Shown here piece after piece: positions 1-8,999 of a stretch of 64,000 bases of DNA. The position numbers and the translations under genes are program-made. The stretch's first letter is position 1; each line of letters starts with the position of its first letter. Source of the stretch: CAIQPS01 sp963783835 (GTDB lineage: Bacteria; Actinomycetota; Thermoleophilia; RBG-16-64-13). The notes under the pieces are model-generated. The model did no database searches. It was given only the letters and a program-made list of their open reading frames with translations, and was not told where the DNA came from. Where the stretch lies: the NCBI GenBank assembly GCA_963783835.1, contig CAWAOX010000014.1, positions 248,001 through 312,000 of the forward strand, in the 5' to 3' direction.

Positions 1-1
1 C

Positions 2-2407
2 GCCACGATAGCCGGCGCGATGCCCCGAGTGGTGAAGAACTGCTCTGGGTACCGGCTGGAGACGGTCTTGGACGACGCCGTCTCCGGCGGAGGTGCGACG
101 ACCGGCAGGGGCGGCACGGCCGGCGGCCCGGACGACGTGGCGCCTGGCGATCGCCTCGTCCACCTTCAGAAGCTGTTCGTCGGCGCCGAAGGTTCCCTGG
201 GCCTGGTCACCGAGGCCACCCTCAACCTCGTGCCCCTGCCGAGTAGGCGTGGGATCGCCATGGCCTACTTCCCGTCTGTGTTCGCATCGGGGGAAGCGGT
301 CCCGGGCATCCTCGCTCTCGAGCCGAGCGCAGTGGAGATCATGGACTCCCGCTTCCTCGCCCTCGTGCGGAAGCACGACTCCCGGATGGACGCGATGCTC
401 CCGGAGCGGACCGATACGGCGCTGCTCGTCGAGTTCGAGGGAGAAGACGACGGCGAGATCGACGAGAAGTTCGCGGCGCTGCGCCGGCACCTGGACGGCA
501 CTGAGGCCATCAAGGTGGTGCGCGCCCAGACCGCCGAGGAGGCCGCGCGTCTGTGGACCGTCCGCAAATCGGCGGTGGCCCTGGCGCTGCGCATGCCCGG
601 ACCGCGGCGGGCGCTCCCCTTCATCGAGGACGTCACGGTGCACCCGAGCGAGGTCCCGGGATATGTCGACTTCCTGCAGAAGCTGTTCGACCGGGAGAAG
701 GTCGACGCCGTCATGTACGGGCATGTAGGCGACGGGAACATCCACACCCGGCCCCTGCTCGATCCCAAAGATCCTGACGACCTGCGAACGATGCAGCGCG
801 TTTATGACGAGGTCTCCGGATACGTGCGCGGGATACGGGGCACCATGTCGGGCGAGCATGGGGACGGTCTCCTGCGGACCCCCTACCTCCGGGAGATGTA
901 CGGGGATACCGTGTATTCGCTGTTTTCGCTGGTCAAGAATGCGTTCGATCCGGAGGGCGTGATGAACCCCGGAAAGAAGGTCGGGCCGCAGGAGCAGAGC
1001 GGGAGTCTGCTTGGGCATCTGCGGTACGGCTTCGACTACCGGACCCTGCCCCAGCGACCCATCCTGCATTTCCCCGCGAGCGAGTACGAGCGCGAGATCG
1101 AGAAGTGCCACGGCTGCGGTCAGTGCAAGAGCGTGGTCGTGACGACGATGTGCCCCACCTACAAGTCCACCCGGCGCGAGCATGCGTCGCCCCGGGCAAA
1201 GGCCAACCTTCTGCGAGGGATCATCACCGGGATGATCGACCCTGCTTCTTCGTATGGTGAAGCCGCCGCCAAAGTGGTGACCGACTACTGCATCGTCTGC
1301 GGGATGTGCGCGGTCGAGTGCCCCTCCAACGTCAACGTCCCCAAGCTGATGCTGGAGGCCAAGAGCAAGTACCGGGAAGCGCACCACGGGTCGCCCACCG
1401 ATGCCCTTCTCGGACACGCCGAGGCCACGTCGGCCCTTGGTCGCCGGCTCGCTCCGCTCGCCAACCCACTCCTTTCCCAACCCCTGGTCCGGCGTCTGGC
1501 GGAGCCCGTATCCGGCATCGACCGGCGGCGGCGCATGCCGCGTTTCGCCCGCCGGACCTTCGCCCAGACTATCAAGGGTGTCCCGGCTCGCGGCGGCCCG
1601 GCCCTCTCTGGACGCGAAGCCACACAGGGGGCGCGAGGCGTGGCCCGGCCCCTGCTGGCCGCCTACTTCTACGACCTCTATGCCGGCTACAACGACCCCG
1701 GACTGGGCTTGGCCGTCCTACGGGTGCTGGAAGCCCATGGGATAGAGGTCGTTCTCCCCGAGCAGCGGTCCAGCGGCGTGCCGGAGATGCTCTACGGCTA
1801 CGCGGGTGCCGCCCGGGAAACCGCCGAGTTCAACGTGGAGGCGGTCCTGCCCTGGCTGAAGCGGGGCGCTACCCTGCTGACGGCCGAGCCCACCGCCAGC
1901 TTCGCCTTCAAGGTCCATTATCCCGACTATCTCGCCACCCCTGAGTGCTCGCTGGTGGCCGGCGCGACTCATGACCTGGGGGAGTTCCTCGTCCGTTACC
2001 GCCTCGATCGTCCGGACGCGGCGCCGGCCGCCCGGCCTCTCCCTGCTCCCTGGGCGTCAGTGAAGCGCGTCGCCTATCACCAGCCCTGCCACTTGAAGGC
2101 GCAGCAGGTAGGCAGTCCCAGTCTCGACCTGTTGCGCGAGATCCCGGGGATCGAAGTCGTCGATCTTGCGGCGGGGTGCTGCGGCATGGCGGGGACGTTC
2201 GGGATGAAGAAGGGTACCTACGACCTGTCGATGCTGACCGGCGCCCCGCTGTTCGAACGCGTGGCGACCGTCGACCCCGATATCGTGGCCAGCGAGTGCA
2301 GCACCTGCCGCCTTCAGATCGCCGAGGCGGCGTCGGTCCAGACAGTCCACCCGGTCACGCTCCTGGCCGCGGCGTACGAGCTCTGGGAGCCGAGCGCGCG
2401 CGATTGA
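2..2407 (+). CDS. FAD-linked oxidase and Fe-S protein (GlcD/GlcF-type fusion), 5'-truncated
   Basis: Probable flavin 2-hydroxyacid dehydrogenase (glycolate or D-lactate type) passing electrons to an Fe-S module. The reading frame is open to the left window edge, so the N-terminal half of the FAD domain is missing and the first in-frame ATG at 20 is internal. What remains is the end of the PCMH FAD domain (GAEGSLGLVTEATL), the FAD-oxidase C-terminal domain with YGHVGDGNIH, two ferredoxin-like cysteine clusters (CHGCGQC near 1107 and CIVCGMC near 1290), and a C-terminal cysteine-rich CCG region (HQPCH, GCCGMAG, SECSTC). Domain order matches single-chain FAD/Fe-S dehydrogenases in which glycolate-oxidase-type GlcD and GlcF are fused. 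The substrate cannot be told from sequence. It converges on the tautomerase gene 12 nt downstream. Confidence 0.9.
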   Translation, partial: ATIAGAMPRVVKNCSGYRLETVLDDAVSGGGATTGRGGTAGGPDDVAPGDRLVHLQKLFVGAEGSLGLVTEATLNLVPLPSRRGIAMAYFPSVFASGEAVPGILALEPSAVEIMDSRFLALVRKHDSRMDAMLPERTDTALLVEFEGEDDGEIDEKFAALRRHLDGTEAIKVVRAQTAEEAARLWTVRKSAVALALRMPGPRRALPFIEDVTVHPSEVPGYVDFLQKLFDREKVDAVMYGHVGDGNIHTRPLLDPKDPDDLRTMQRVYDEVSGYVRGIRGTMSGEHGDGLLRTPYLREMYGDTVYSLFSLVKNAFDPEGVMNPGKKVGPQEQSGSLLGHLRYGFDYRTLPQRPILHFPASEYEREIEKCHGCGQCKSVVVTTMCPTYKSTRREHASPRAKANLLRGIITGMIDPASSYGEAAAKVVTDYCIVCGMCAVECPSNVNVPKLMLEAKSKYREAHHGSPTDALLGHAEATSALGRRLAPLANPLLSQPLVRRLAEPVSGIDRRRRMPRFARRTFAQTIKGVPARGGPALSGREATQGARGVARPLLAAYFYDLYAGYNDPGLGLAVLRVLEAHGIEVVLPEQRSSGVPEMLYGYAGAARETAEFNVEAVLPWLKRGATLLTAEPTASFAFKVHYPDYLATPECSLVAGATHDLGEFLVRYRLDRPDAAPAARPLPAPWASVKRVAYHQPCHLKAQQVGSPSLDLLREIPGIEVVDLAAGCCGMAGTFGMKKGTYDLSMLTGAPLFERVATVDPDIVASECSTCRLQIAEAASVQTVHPVTLLAAAYELWEPSARD

Positions 2408-2419
2408 CCGCCCGCGCCC

Positions 2420-2605
2420 CTACTTGTCGGCGTAGAGGGTCCCACCTTTCGCCCAGTTCTCCCTGGGATAGTCCTCGATGATCACGTCGACCTGGTCCTC
2501 AGGCGCTCCGGTGTACTTGACCACCACCTCGGTGACAGCCTTCGCCAGGCGGCGCTTCTGTTCCACGCTCCGGCCTTCGAGCATCTTGACGATGATGAGG
2601 GGCAC
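2420..2605 (-). CDS. 4-oxalocrotonate tautomerase family protein
   Basis: Small tautomerase of 61 residues, the usual 4-OT size. A longer open frame exists, but the GTG at 2605 is the start because it puts the catalytic Pro directly after the initiator Met (M-PLIIVKMLEGRS) and has GGAGG 5 nt upstream. Arg11 of the 4-OT numbering is present; the position-39 Arg of classical 4-OT is Asp. The C-terminal NWAKGG motif is typical of bacterial paralogues of unknown substrate. The family interconverts enol and keto acids. It is convergent with the flavoprotein gene and stands alone, so its substrate is not indicated. Confidence 0.85.
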   Translation of the reverse strand: MPLIIVKMLEGRSVEQKRRLAKAVTEVVVKYTGAPEDQVDVIIEDYPRENWAKGGTLYADK

Positions 2606-2771
2606 GGCATCCTCCGGTGTAGGCGTCGGAAGTCGACGCGGACACAGTACTACCAAAGTCCGGGTCCCGCAGCGCTACCGGCTGCCGGCCGACATCACTG
2701 TCCTCTCGCCGGCGGAGTTCCTCGGGGGCTAGAGCCACCCGGCGCGGCGCTGTCCGACGAGGCCCCGCCCG
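2606..2771. other. intergenic, tautomerase to sdhB
   Basis: About 165 bases between two minus-strand genes. It should hold the end of the sdh transcript and the tautomerase promoter. I see no clear hairpin followed by a T run and no strong promoter here. Confidence 0.4.
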
Positions 2772-3512
2772 CTACTTCAACCGGCCGAACAGCCTCCGCC
2801 TGACCGCCGCCTTCTTGAGCCACTGGATGCCCTCGGTCGGGCTCAACTCCTTCGGGCAGGCTTCCTGGCAGTTCATGATGGTGTGACAGCGGTAGACACC
2901 ACGCTCGTTATCGAAGAGCGGCAGACGCTCCTTGCGGGCCTCGTCCCGGGAGTCCACCTCGAAGCGGTAGGCCTTGAGCAGCGCCGCCGGGCCGATGTAG
3001 TTCTCCTCGCCCCAGACCGATGGACAACTCGAGTAGCAGCACCCGCAGAGGATGCAGTCGATAGGCATGTCCAGCTTCTTACGATCCTTGGGCGACTGCG
3101 GGATCTCCTTCTCCGGCTCCGCCGAGTTGCGGATGAGCCAGGGCTTGATGTACTCGTACTTGTCGAAGAACCCGTCCATGTCGCACACCAGGTCCTTCAC
3201 CAGAGGCACGTGCGGCATGGGGGAGACCGTAACCGTGGGGTTGGCCGAGTGGACGGTGGGAAGGTGCTTGACGTTGGTCTGGCAGGCAAGCCGGTATGCC
3301 CCGTTGATGTACATGGCGCAACTGCCGCAGATGGAGGCGCGGCAGCAGTAACGGAAGGAGAGGCTGCCGTCGTACCTCTCCTGGATGTAGAAGAGACCCT
3401 CGAGCACGGTGAGGTTCCCCTCGTAGGGGACGGTGTACTCCTCCCAACGAGCTTCGGGATCCTTCTTGCTGGCCGGGTCTTGCCGCTTGATGCGAAACGT
3501 GATCTCTGTCAT
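2772..3512 (-). CDS. sdhB: succinate dehydrogenase/fumarate reductase iron-sulfur subunit
   Basis: Electron-transfer subunit of respiratory complex II, linking the flavin subunit to membrane quinone; 246 residues, normal length. The [2Fe-2S] ligands are C57, C62, C65 and C77 (CRASICGSC). The second domain has C153-x2-C156-x2-C159 followed by C163, and then C209, C215 and C219 (CHTIMNCQEACP), which with the first group bind the [4Fe-4S] and [3Fe-4S] clusters. Its ATG overlaps the sdhA stop (TGATG), so translation is probably coupled. It is the last gene of the fum-sdh operon. Succinate oxidation and fumarate reduction cannot be separated from sequence. Confidence 0.96.
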   Translation of the reverse strand: MTEITFRIKRQDPASKKDPEARWEEYTVPYEGNLTVLEGLFYIQERYDGSLSFRYCCRASICGSCAMYINGAYRLACQTNVKHLPTVHSANPTVTVSPMPHVPLVKDLVCDMDGFFDKYEYIKPWLIRNSAEPEKEIPQSPKDRKKLDMPIDCILCGCCYSSCPSVWGEENYIGPAALLKAYRFEVDSRDEARKERLPLFDNERGVYRCHTIMNCQEACPKELSPTEGIQWLKKAAVRRRLFGRLK

Positions 3513-5224
3513 CAGTACACCCGCTCCTGGGGCTCGAAGGTGCCGAGCGTGACCGGCTTCGAGTCGAGCCGGGGGCCGGCTTCATCCGGCCGGTAGTAAG
3601 CCAGCGTGTGCTTGAGCCAGTTGGCGTCGTCCCGCTTGTTGTAGTCGGTCCGGAAGTGGGCTCCCCGCGACTCGTTCCGCGCCAGAGCTCCCGCCGCCAT
3701 GGCAAGCGCGACGTCGATCATGCTTTCCAGGTCCACCGTACGGATCATGTCGAGGTTGAAGACCTGGCCAGTCCAGCGCAGCCCCACGTTCTTGGAACGC
3801 TCTTTGACGGTGAGAAGCTTCTCGAGGCCGGCCTTCATGGTCTGCTCGTCGCGGAACACGCCGAAGTGGTCTCGGGTCACGTCCGCCATCTCGTTGCGGA
3901 GCGCATAGGCGTTCTCGGCGCCGGCGGCGCTGCTGAGCCGGTCGATCTTGTCCTCCATGGCCTGAACGGCGGCGAACGCCGTCCGGGCGTTCGGCGGCCG
4001 TTGGTCGGCGCGTCCCTCCAGATACCGCACCACCTCCGCTCCGGAGCGCCGGCCGAAGACGATGGTCTCGAGCAGGGAGTTTCCCCCAAGCCGGTTGGCA
4101 CCGTGGACGCTCACGCAGGCGCATTCACCGGCGGCGTAGAGGCCGGGCATCGGCGTGGCGCCGTCGAAGTCGGTGTCGATACCACCCATGGTGTAGTGCT
4201 GACTGGGCACCACCGGAATCGGCTCCTCAATAGGGTCTACGCCTTCAAAGTGGATGGCCAGGTCGCGGATACCGGGCAAACGTTCCAGGATCTTCTCGGC
4301 GCCGAGGTGGCGCAGATCAAGGAACACGTACGGCTGGCCATTGATACCCCGGCCTTCGTTGATCTCGGTCTGGCCGGCCCGGGCGACGATGTCACGGGGT
4401 GCCAACTCCATGAACTTGGGCGCGTACTTCTCCATGTAGCGCTCTCCCAGGCCGTTGAGAAGGTAGCCGCCTTCCCCACGGGCCCCCTCGGTCATGAGGA
4501 TGTTGGTGGAGAAAAGACCGGTGGGATGAAACTGGATGAACTCCATGTCCTTGAGAGGCACCCCAGCGTGGTAGGCCAGGGCCATGCCACCGCCGGTGTT
4601 GATGAGCGCGTTTGTGGAGTTGGAGTAGATCCGACCCGAACCGCCGGTGGCGATGACGACGGCATTCGCGTTGAAGGCCTCGAAGCCGCCGCGGATCATG
4701 TCGTAGGCCACCACGCCCTGGCACACACCGTCGTGAACGATGAGCTTGCACACGTACTGCTCCACGTACAACTTGACGCCGAACCGGTAGGCCTGCTCGA
4801 CCAGGGTATGCAGCAGATACTGGCCCGTCTTGTCGGCGCCGTAGCAGCAGCGGGGGAAGCCGGCGCCGCCAAAGGGCCGCTGGGTTATGCGCCCGTCTTC
4901 ATAGCGGCTGAAGGGACAGCCCCAGTGGTCCATCTCGTAGATGACCCGTATGGCGTCCTGGGTCATTTTCATGATGGCATCCTGGTCGCCCAGGTAGTCG
5001 CCGCCCTTGGTGGTGTCGAACGCGTGCTTCTCCCAGGTGTCGTCGTGGCCGTCCGGGTGATTGCCCAGAGCCGCGTTGATACCGCCTTGCGCCGCACCGG
5101 AGTGGCTGCGGGCCGGGTGGACCTGCGAGAGGACGGCGACGTCGACGCCGGCGCGCTTGGCTTCGATAGCAGCGCGCAGCCCAGAGAGGCCGCCGCCGAC
5201 AACGATCACGTCATGATGGATCAT
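3512..5224 (-). CDS. sdhA: succinate dehydrogenase/fumarate reductase flavoprotein subunit
   Basis: Catalytic subunit of complex II, 570 residues. FAD Rossmann motif GGGLSG at residues 10-15. The His for covalent FAD is H41 in RSHSGAAQGG. Substrate-site elements are QFHPTG (H232), RDIVARA (277-283), QHYTMGG (H343) and NRLGGNS (R378). The ATG at 5224 has GGAAGGTGA just upstream. It lies 16 nt after sdhD and overlaps sdhB by one base. A large open frame on the opposite strand (3608-5317) is a codon-bias shadow of this gene. Confidence 0.97.
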   Translation of the reverse strand: MIHHDVIVVGGGLSGLRAAIEAKRAGVDVAVLSQVHPARSHSGAAQGGINAALGNHPDGHDDTWEKHAFDTTKGGDYLGDQDAIMKMTQDAIRVIYEMDHWGCPFSRYEDGRITQRPFGGAGFPRCCYGADKTGQYLLHTLVEQAYRFGVKLYVEQYVCKLIVHDGVCQGVVAYDMIRGGFEAFNANAVVIATGGSGRIYSNSTNALINTGGGMALAYHAGVPLKDMEFIQFHPTGLFSTNILMTEGARGEGGYLLNGLGERYMEKYAPKFMELAPRDIVARAGQTEINEGRGINGQPYVFLDLRHLGAEKILERLPGIRDLAIHFEGVDPIEEPIPVVPSQHYTMGGIDTDFDGATPMPGLYAAGECACVSVHGANRLGGNSLLETIVFGRRSGAEVVRYLEGRADQRPPNARTAFAAVQAMEDKIDRLSSAAGAENAYALRNEMADVTRDHFGVFRDEQTMKAGLEKLLTVKERSKNVGLRWTGQVFNLDMIRTVDLESMIDVALAMAAGALARNESRGAHFRTDYNKRDDANWLKHTLAYYRPDEAGPRLDSKPVTLGTFEPQERVY

Positions 5225-5240
5225 TACTCAGTCACCTTCC

Positions 5241-5603
5241 CTAACCGATCCAGGGCCAAAGCGCCCAGATCCCATATCCGAGGGCCACGACGCCCACCAC
5301 CCAAAGAGCGATGGTGAGCCCGAGGGCCCGCGCGCGGGACGTGAACCAGTAGTCCATGAGCACCATGCGGAGCCCGTTGAGCGCGTGATAGATGCCTGCC
5401 GCCAAGAGGATGATGTCGACGGCCGTCAGCCCGTGGTTGGCGAGCCTGGCCCCAATGTTTTCCATGTCCAGCTCGCCGATGTTGGCGATGTGCGTGGCCG
5501 CCAGATGGATGGCCAGGCAGACGATGAGCAGAACCGCGGTGATGCGCTGGAACAGCCAGGCCCACATCCCGCCCCGGTGTGTGGAGATGGTCTCGGCCTT
5601 CAT
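5241..5603 (-). CDS. sdhD: succinate dehydrogenase membrane anchor subunit
   Basis: Hydrophobic complex II anchor of 120 residues with three predicted membrane segments. It carries YHALNGLRMVLMD, whose His is the likely heme b ligand, and an N-terminal MWAWLFQRITAVLL segment. The ATG at 5603 follows the sdhC stop directly, with GGGGGTGAT inside the end of sdhC as ribosome binding site. It shares its core motif with the upstream anchor gene, so the C/D labels are assigned by gene order only. Confidence 0.88.
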   Translation of the reverse strand: MKAETISTHRGGMWAWLFQRITAVLLIVCLAIHLAATHIANIGELDMENIGARLANHGLTAVDIILLAAGIYHALNGLRMVLMDYWFTSRARALGLTIALWVVGVVALGYGIWALWPWIG

Positions 5604-5999
5604 CTACATCACCCCCTTGCCGGTGGCGATAAAGGTGAAGGCCACCCAGGCGAACACGGCGAAGCAGACGACGACGACCGCCATGGCCGACCAGAACATG
5701 ATCTTGTGGCGGTGGATACCGATCCCCAGATCCATCAGGATGATGCGTACCCCGTTGAGCGCGTGGTACAGGACGGCGACAACCAAAGCGAGGTCGGCCA
5801 GCACGGCGATCGGGTTGTCAAAGGCCTTCAGGAGGGCGTCGAGCTTGTCGAAGTGGCCCGTGGAGATGACGATGATGTGAACACCGAGATAAAAGACGAG
5901 GATGAGACCGCTGATCCGGAAGAACAACCAGGCCCACATGCCTGTCGCTTTCCAGAGGCCCGCCCCTACGTTGGCGGTCTCGCGAGGTTTTGCGCTCAA
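5604..5999 (-). CDS. sdhC: succinate dehydrogenase cytochrome b subunit
   Basis: Second anchor, 131 residues, three membrane segments, with YHALNGVRIILMD carrying the putative heme-ligand His. The chosen start is the TTG at 5999, which overlaps the fumB stop (TTGA) and has GGAAGGTGG upstream. The paired paralogous anchors without any large b-type subunit fit a two-subunit-anchor SQR/QFR rather than the single-chain b558 type. Confidence 0.88.
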   Translation of the reverse strand: MSAKPRETANVGAGLWKATGMWAWLFFRISGLILVFYLGVHIIVISTGHFDKLDALLKAFDNPIAVLADLALVVAVLYHALNGVRIILMDLGIGIHRHKIMFWSAMAVVVVCFAVFAWVAFTFIATGKGVM

Positions 6000-6586
6000 G
6001 AATCCACCTTCCTCTCGTACTCCTTGCGGCCTTCCACGTAGAGGTCGCCGCCGTACATATCGTTGATCACCACGACCGGGAAGTCCTTGACCAGCAGCTC
6101 GCGGATGGCTTCCGGACCCAGATCCTCGTAGGCCACCACTTTCGCGGCCACGATGCGCTGCGACAGGAGCGCGCCGGCGCCACCCGTGGCCCCCAGATAA
6201 ACAGCCTTGTCGCGCTTGAGTGCTTCCTTGACCGCCTCGTTGCGCGAGCCCTTGCCGATCATTCCCTTGAGACCGAGGTCGAGCAGTTTGGGCGAGTAGG
6301 CGTCCATGCGGCCGGAGGTGGTGGGCCCGGCCGACCCGATGGCCTCACCCGGCTTGGGCGGGGTCGGACCGACGAAGTAGATGATCTGCCCCCGAATGTC
6401 GATCGGTAGCGGCTCACCCTTGTCCACCAGCGCTATCAGCCGTTTGTGCGCGGCGTCCCGGCCCGTGTAGATGGTCCCGCTGATCAGGAGGCGGTCGCCG
6501 GCGTGGAGCGATTCGACGATCTCGTCGGTGAGCGGAGTGGTGATCTTGAGGGCGGCGCGCTCGCCTGTGCTGCCTTCGCCTCCCAT
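5996..6586 (-). CDS. fumB: fumarate hydratase class I, beta (C-terminal) subunit
   Basis: Beta subunit of the two-subunit Fe-S fumarase that interconverts fumarate and malate; 196 residues. Family motifs are GSAGPTTSGRMD, GKGSRNEAV and YLGATGGAGALL. The ATG at 6586 overlaps the alpha stop (TGATG). A longer frame running to 6739 overlaps alpha and should not be used. Placed directly before sdhC, it makes one operon for two successive TCA steps. The related L-tartrate dehydratase beta subunit is an alternative, but the sdh linkage favours fumarase. The symbol follows the two-subunit naming, not E. coli FumB. Confidence 0.9.
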   Translation of the reverse strand: MGGEGSTGERAALKITTPLTDEIVESLHAGDRLLISGTIYTGRDAAHKRLIALVDKGEPLPIDIRGQIIYFVGPTPPKPGEAIGSAGPTTSGRMDAYSPKLLDLGLKGMIGKGSRNEAVKEALKRDKAVYLGATGGAGALLSQRIVAAKVVAYEDLGPEAIRELLVKDFPVVVINDMYGGDLYVEGRKEYERKVDS

Positions 6587-7431
6587 CAGAGAACCACCTC
6601 CTTGTGTCGCGCCGAATGACACTGGATGTTGACGGCCACCGGCATGCTGGCGATGTGCGCGGGCAGTTCCTCGATGAAGACGTCGATGACGGTGGTGATG
6701 CCGCCCAGCCCCGCCGGCCCGATGCCGAGGGCGTTGCACCGCCGCTCGATCTCGTCTTCCAACTCGGCCAGGCGCGGATCCGGGTTGGTCGATCCGACCC
6801 CGCGCAACAGGGAGTGCTTAGCCATGTAGGCCGCCTTCTCGAACGTGCCTCCCAGTCCGACGCCCACGATGATGGGCGGGCAGGGATTCGGGCCGGCCTT
6901 GCTGACGGTGTCGACGATGAAGTCGACCGCTCCTTGCCTGCCCTGCGAGGGCTTCAGCATTCCCAGGGCACTCATGTTCTCGGCGCCGCCGCCTTTGGGC
7001 GCCACGATAACGCGGACCTTGTCGCCCGGCACTATCCTCATGTGAAGCATGGCAGGGGTGTTGTCCCCGGTGTTCAGCCGGGCCCCGATCGGATCGGCCA
7101 CCGCAGACTTGCGGAGGTAGCCTTCGCCATATCCTCTGCGGACGCCCTCATTGACCGCGGTCTCCAGGTCTCCTCCGACCAGGTGCACGTCCTGACCTAT
7201 CTCGAGGAATACGACGGCCAAACCGGTGTCCTGGCAGAGCGGCATATTCTTGTCCCGGGCGAGGCGCGAGTTCTCCAGCAACTGGGCGAGTATGTCCTTG
7301 CCCGTCTGGGACTCCTCGCGCTCGGCGGCTTTCTCGAAGAAGGCGACCAGATCGTCACCCAGATAGGTACAGGCCTTGACAGCCAGTGTGGCCACCGCCT
7401 CGGTTATCCGGGCGACCTCCAGTTCCCTCAC
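6586..7431 (-). CDS. fumA: fumarate hydratase class I, alpha (N-terminal) subunit
   Basis: Catalytic half of class I fumarase, 281 residues. Three conserved cysteines fit the [4Fe-4S] ligands: PLCQDTG, NPCPP and IQCHSARH. The open frame starts at GTG 7446, but GGAGGG lies between that codon and a second GTG at 7431, so 7431 is the better start (protein begins M-RELEVARITEAV). First gene of the fumA-fumB-sdhCDAB operon. Class I enzymes are oxygen-sensitive, which hints at low-oxygen growth. Confidence 0.92.
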   Translation of the reverse strand: MRELEVARITEAVATLAVKACTYLGDDLVAFFEKAAEREESQTGKDILAQLLENSRLARDKNMPLCQDTGLAVVFLEIGQDVHLVGGDLETAVNEGVRRGYGEGYLRKSAVADPIGARLNTGDNTPAMLHMRIVPGDKVRVIVAPKGGGAENMSALGMLKPSQGRQGAVDFIVDTVSKAGPNPCPPIIVGVGLGGTFEKAAYMAKHSLLRGVGSTNPDPRLAELEDEIERRCNALGIGPAGLGGITTVIDVFIEELPAHIASMPVAVNIQCHSARHKEVVL

Positions 7432-7538
7432 GATTACCCTCCTCACCCGAACGGCTCATAGGCGCGCAGGCACTAGCGCCGCCTGACGGCGCCGGTGCAC
7501 CAGCCACTTTAGCGCGAAAGTTGATATGTGTATACCGT

Positions 7539-7568
7539 TTGGCCGGCACCTCCCGCCTCGGCTACACT
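7539..7568 (+). promoter_or_regulatory. putative trpS promoter, near-leaderless
   Basis: TTGGCC (7539-7544), an 18-nt spacer and TACACT (7563-7568) resemble a sigma-70-type promoter. The trpS ATG at 7579 is only 10 nt past the -10 box and has no ribosome binding site, so the message would start at or a few bases before the start codon. Confidence 0.45.
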
Positions 7569-7578
7569 ATGCGGCGTC

Positions 7579-8550
7579 ATGCGCATCCTTTCCGGCATAC
7601 AGCCTTCGGGCCGGCCTCATCTGGGCAACTACTTCGGCGCCCTGCGGCAGTACATCTCTCTGCAGGCCGGGAACGAGCCCTTCTACTTCATCGCGAGTTA
7701 TCACGCACTCACGTCGGTGCAGGAGGCCGCCCTCCTTCGTGAGTACACGATGGGAGTGGCTCTCGACTTCCTGGCCCTCGGACTCGATCCGGAGCAATCG
7801 GCCCTTTTTGCCCAGCAAGACGTGCCCGAGGTCACCGAGCTCGCCTGGATTCTCTCCTGCGTCACGCCCATGGGCATGCTCGAGCGGGCGGTGGGCTACA
7901 AGGACAAGATCGCCCAGGGCATGGCGCCCAACCACGGGCTGTTCGCCTACCCGGTGCTCCAGGCGGCCGACATCCTTATCTACCTCTCCGACCTGGTCCC
8001 CGTTGGGCAGGACCAGAAGCAGCACCTGGAGATGACCCGCGATATCGCCGGCAAGTTCAACCAGCAGTTCGGCGAGGTGTTCGTCATACCCGAGCCGTAT
8101 ATCCTCGATTCCACGGCGGTGGTGCCGGGCGTCGACGGGCGCAAGATGTCCAAGAGCTACGGGAACGAGATCGGGATCTTCGACGAGGGTAAGGACCTCA
8201 AGAAGAAGATCATGTCGATCGTCACCGACTCCACGCCTGTGGAGGATCCCAAGGACCCGGTCGAATCAACGCCGTTCCTGCTTCTTAGCCTGCTCGCCTC
8301 TTCCGAGGAGACGGCCGAGTGGGAGGCCCGCTACAAGGCCGGGGGCATGGGATATGGAGAGGTGAAGAAGCGCCTGCTCGAGCTCGTTGACGAGTGCTTC
8401 GCGCCCGCCCGCCAGCGCCGGCGCGAGCTGGAAGCCGATCCGGGCTACGTGACGGACGTCCTCAGGGACGGGGGCATGCGGGCCCGAGCCGTCGCCCAGC
8501 AGGTCATGGAGAAGGTAAGAGAAGCAACAGGTCTTCCGACCACCTACTGA
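7579..8550 (+). CDS. trpS: tryptophan--tRNA ligase
   Basis: Class Ic aminoacyl-tRNA synthetase charging tRNA-Trp; 323 residues, usual bacterial length. The HIGH-type signature is PSGRPHLGNY (9-18) and the KMSKS loop is 189-193 (GRKMSKSYGNE). The frame is open upstream to 7528, but the family N-terminus MRILSGIQPSG begins at the ATG at 7579. No Shine-Dalgarno is visible; see the promoter entry. It is transcribed away from the fum-sdh operon. Confidence 0.97.
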   Translation: MRILSGIQPSGRPHLGNYFGALRQYISLQAGNEPFYFIASYHALTSVQEAALLREYTMGVALDFLALGLDPEQSALFAQQDVPEVTELAWILSCVTPMGMLERAVGYKDKIAQGMAPNHGLFAYPVLQAADILIYLSDLVPVGQDQKQHLEMTRDIAGKFNQQFGEVFVIPEPYILDSTAVVPGVDGRKMSKSYGNEIGIFDEGKDLKKKIMSIVTDSTPVEDPKDPVESTPFLLLSLLASSEETAEWEARYKAGGMGYGEVKKRLLELVDECFAPARQRRRELEADPGYVTDVLRDGGMRARAVAQQVMEKVREATGLPTTY

Positions 8551-8635
8551 GCGGGACGGGCAGATAGCACTCCGCTAGCGGCGCCGGGTCTTCACCCGCC
8601 GCGTTGTACCCACATGGCGCACCAAGGAGGCCGAG

Positions 8636-8995
8636 ATGGAGGAGTGGAAGGAACCCGCGGCAGGACCGGCGCGACCGGACGCGGACGAGAACTGGGCGGG
8701 CGAGCTCGAGGCGATGATGCAATTCGCCGAAGGCGGCATCGTCAGTAAGACGCTGGTCGACCGGCCGAAGCTGGTCAACATCTCCCTCTTCATGATGAGC
8801 ACCGGCCAGAAGATGTCGTCTCATGCGGCGAGCAGGCCGGCCACCATCCACGTTCTGGGCGGCGAGGGCAAGATCACCATCGGCGACCGAACGTACGAAA
8901 GCAAGCGCGGCTCGTTCTTCTACATGCCGGCCGGCCAGCCTCACGCCCTGGAATCGACGGACGATCTGGTCTTTTTGCTGTACCTGCTGGGCTGA
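8636..8995 (+). CDS. cupin domain protein
   Basis: Single-domain cupin of 119 residues. The second cupin motif is recognisable near the C-terminus (GSFFYMPAGQPHAL); the first motif region (KMSSHAASRPATIHVLGGEG) has one His in the usual place, so metal binding is likely but weakly supported. AAGGAGG precedes the ATG at 8636. Such proteins are often small-molecule sensors or isomerases; no substrate is indicated. It ends 4 nt before the convergent lipoprotein gene. Confidence 0.8.
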   Translation: MEEWKEPAAGPARPDADENWAGELEAMMQFAEGGIVSKTLVDRPKLVNISLFMMSTGQKMSSHAASRPATIHVLGGEGKITIGDRTYESKRGSFFYMPAGQPHALESTDDLVFLLYLLG

Positions 8996-8999
8996 GGAG

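Noticed and set aside
3608..5317. 569-codon open frame antisense to sdhA
   Set aside because: High-GC codon bias opens the opposite strand; sdhA is certain and the antisense product has no family features.
5996..6739. Longer fumB with a 51-residue N-terminal extension
   Set aside because: The extension overlaps fumA out of frame and is Arg/His-rich; the ATG at 6586 overlaps the fumA stop as expected.
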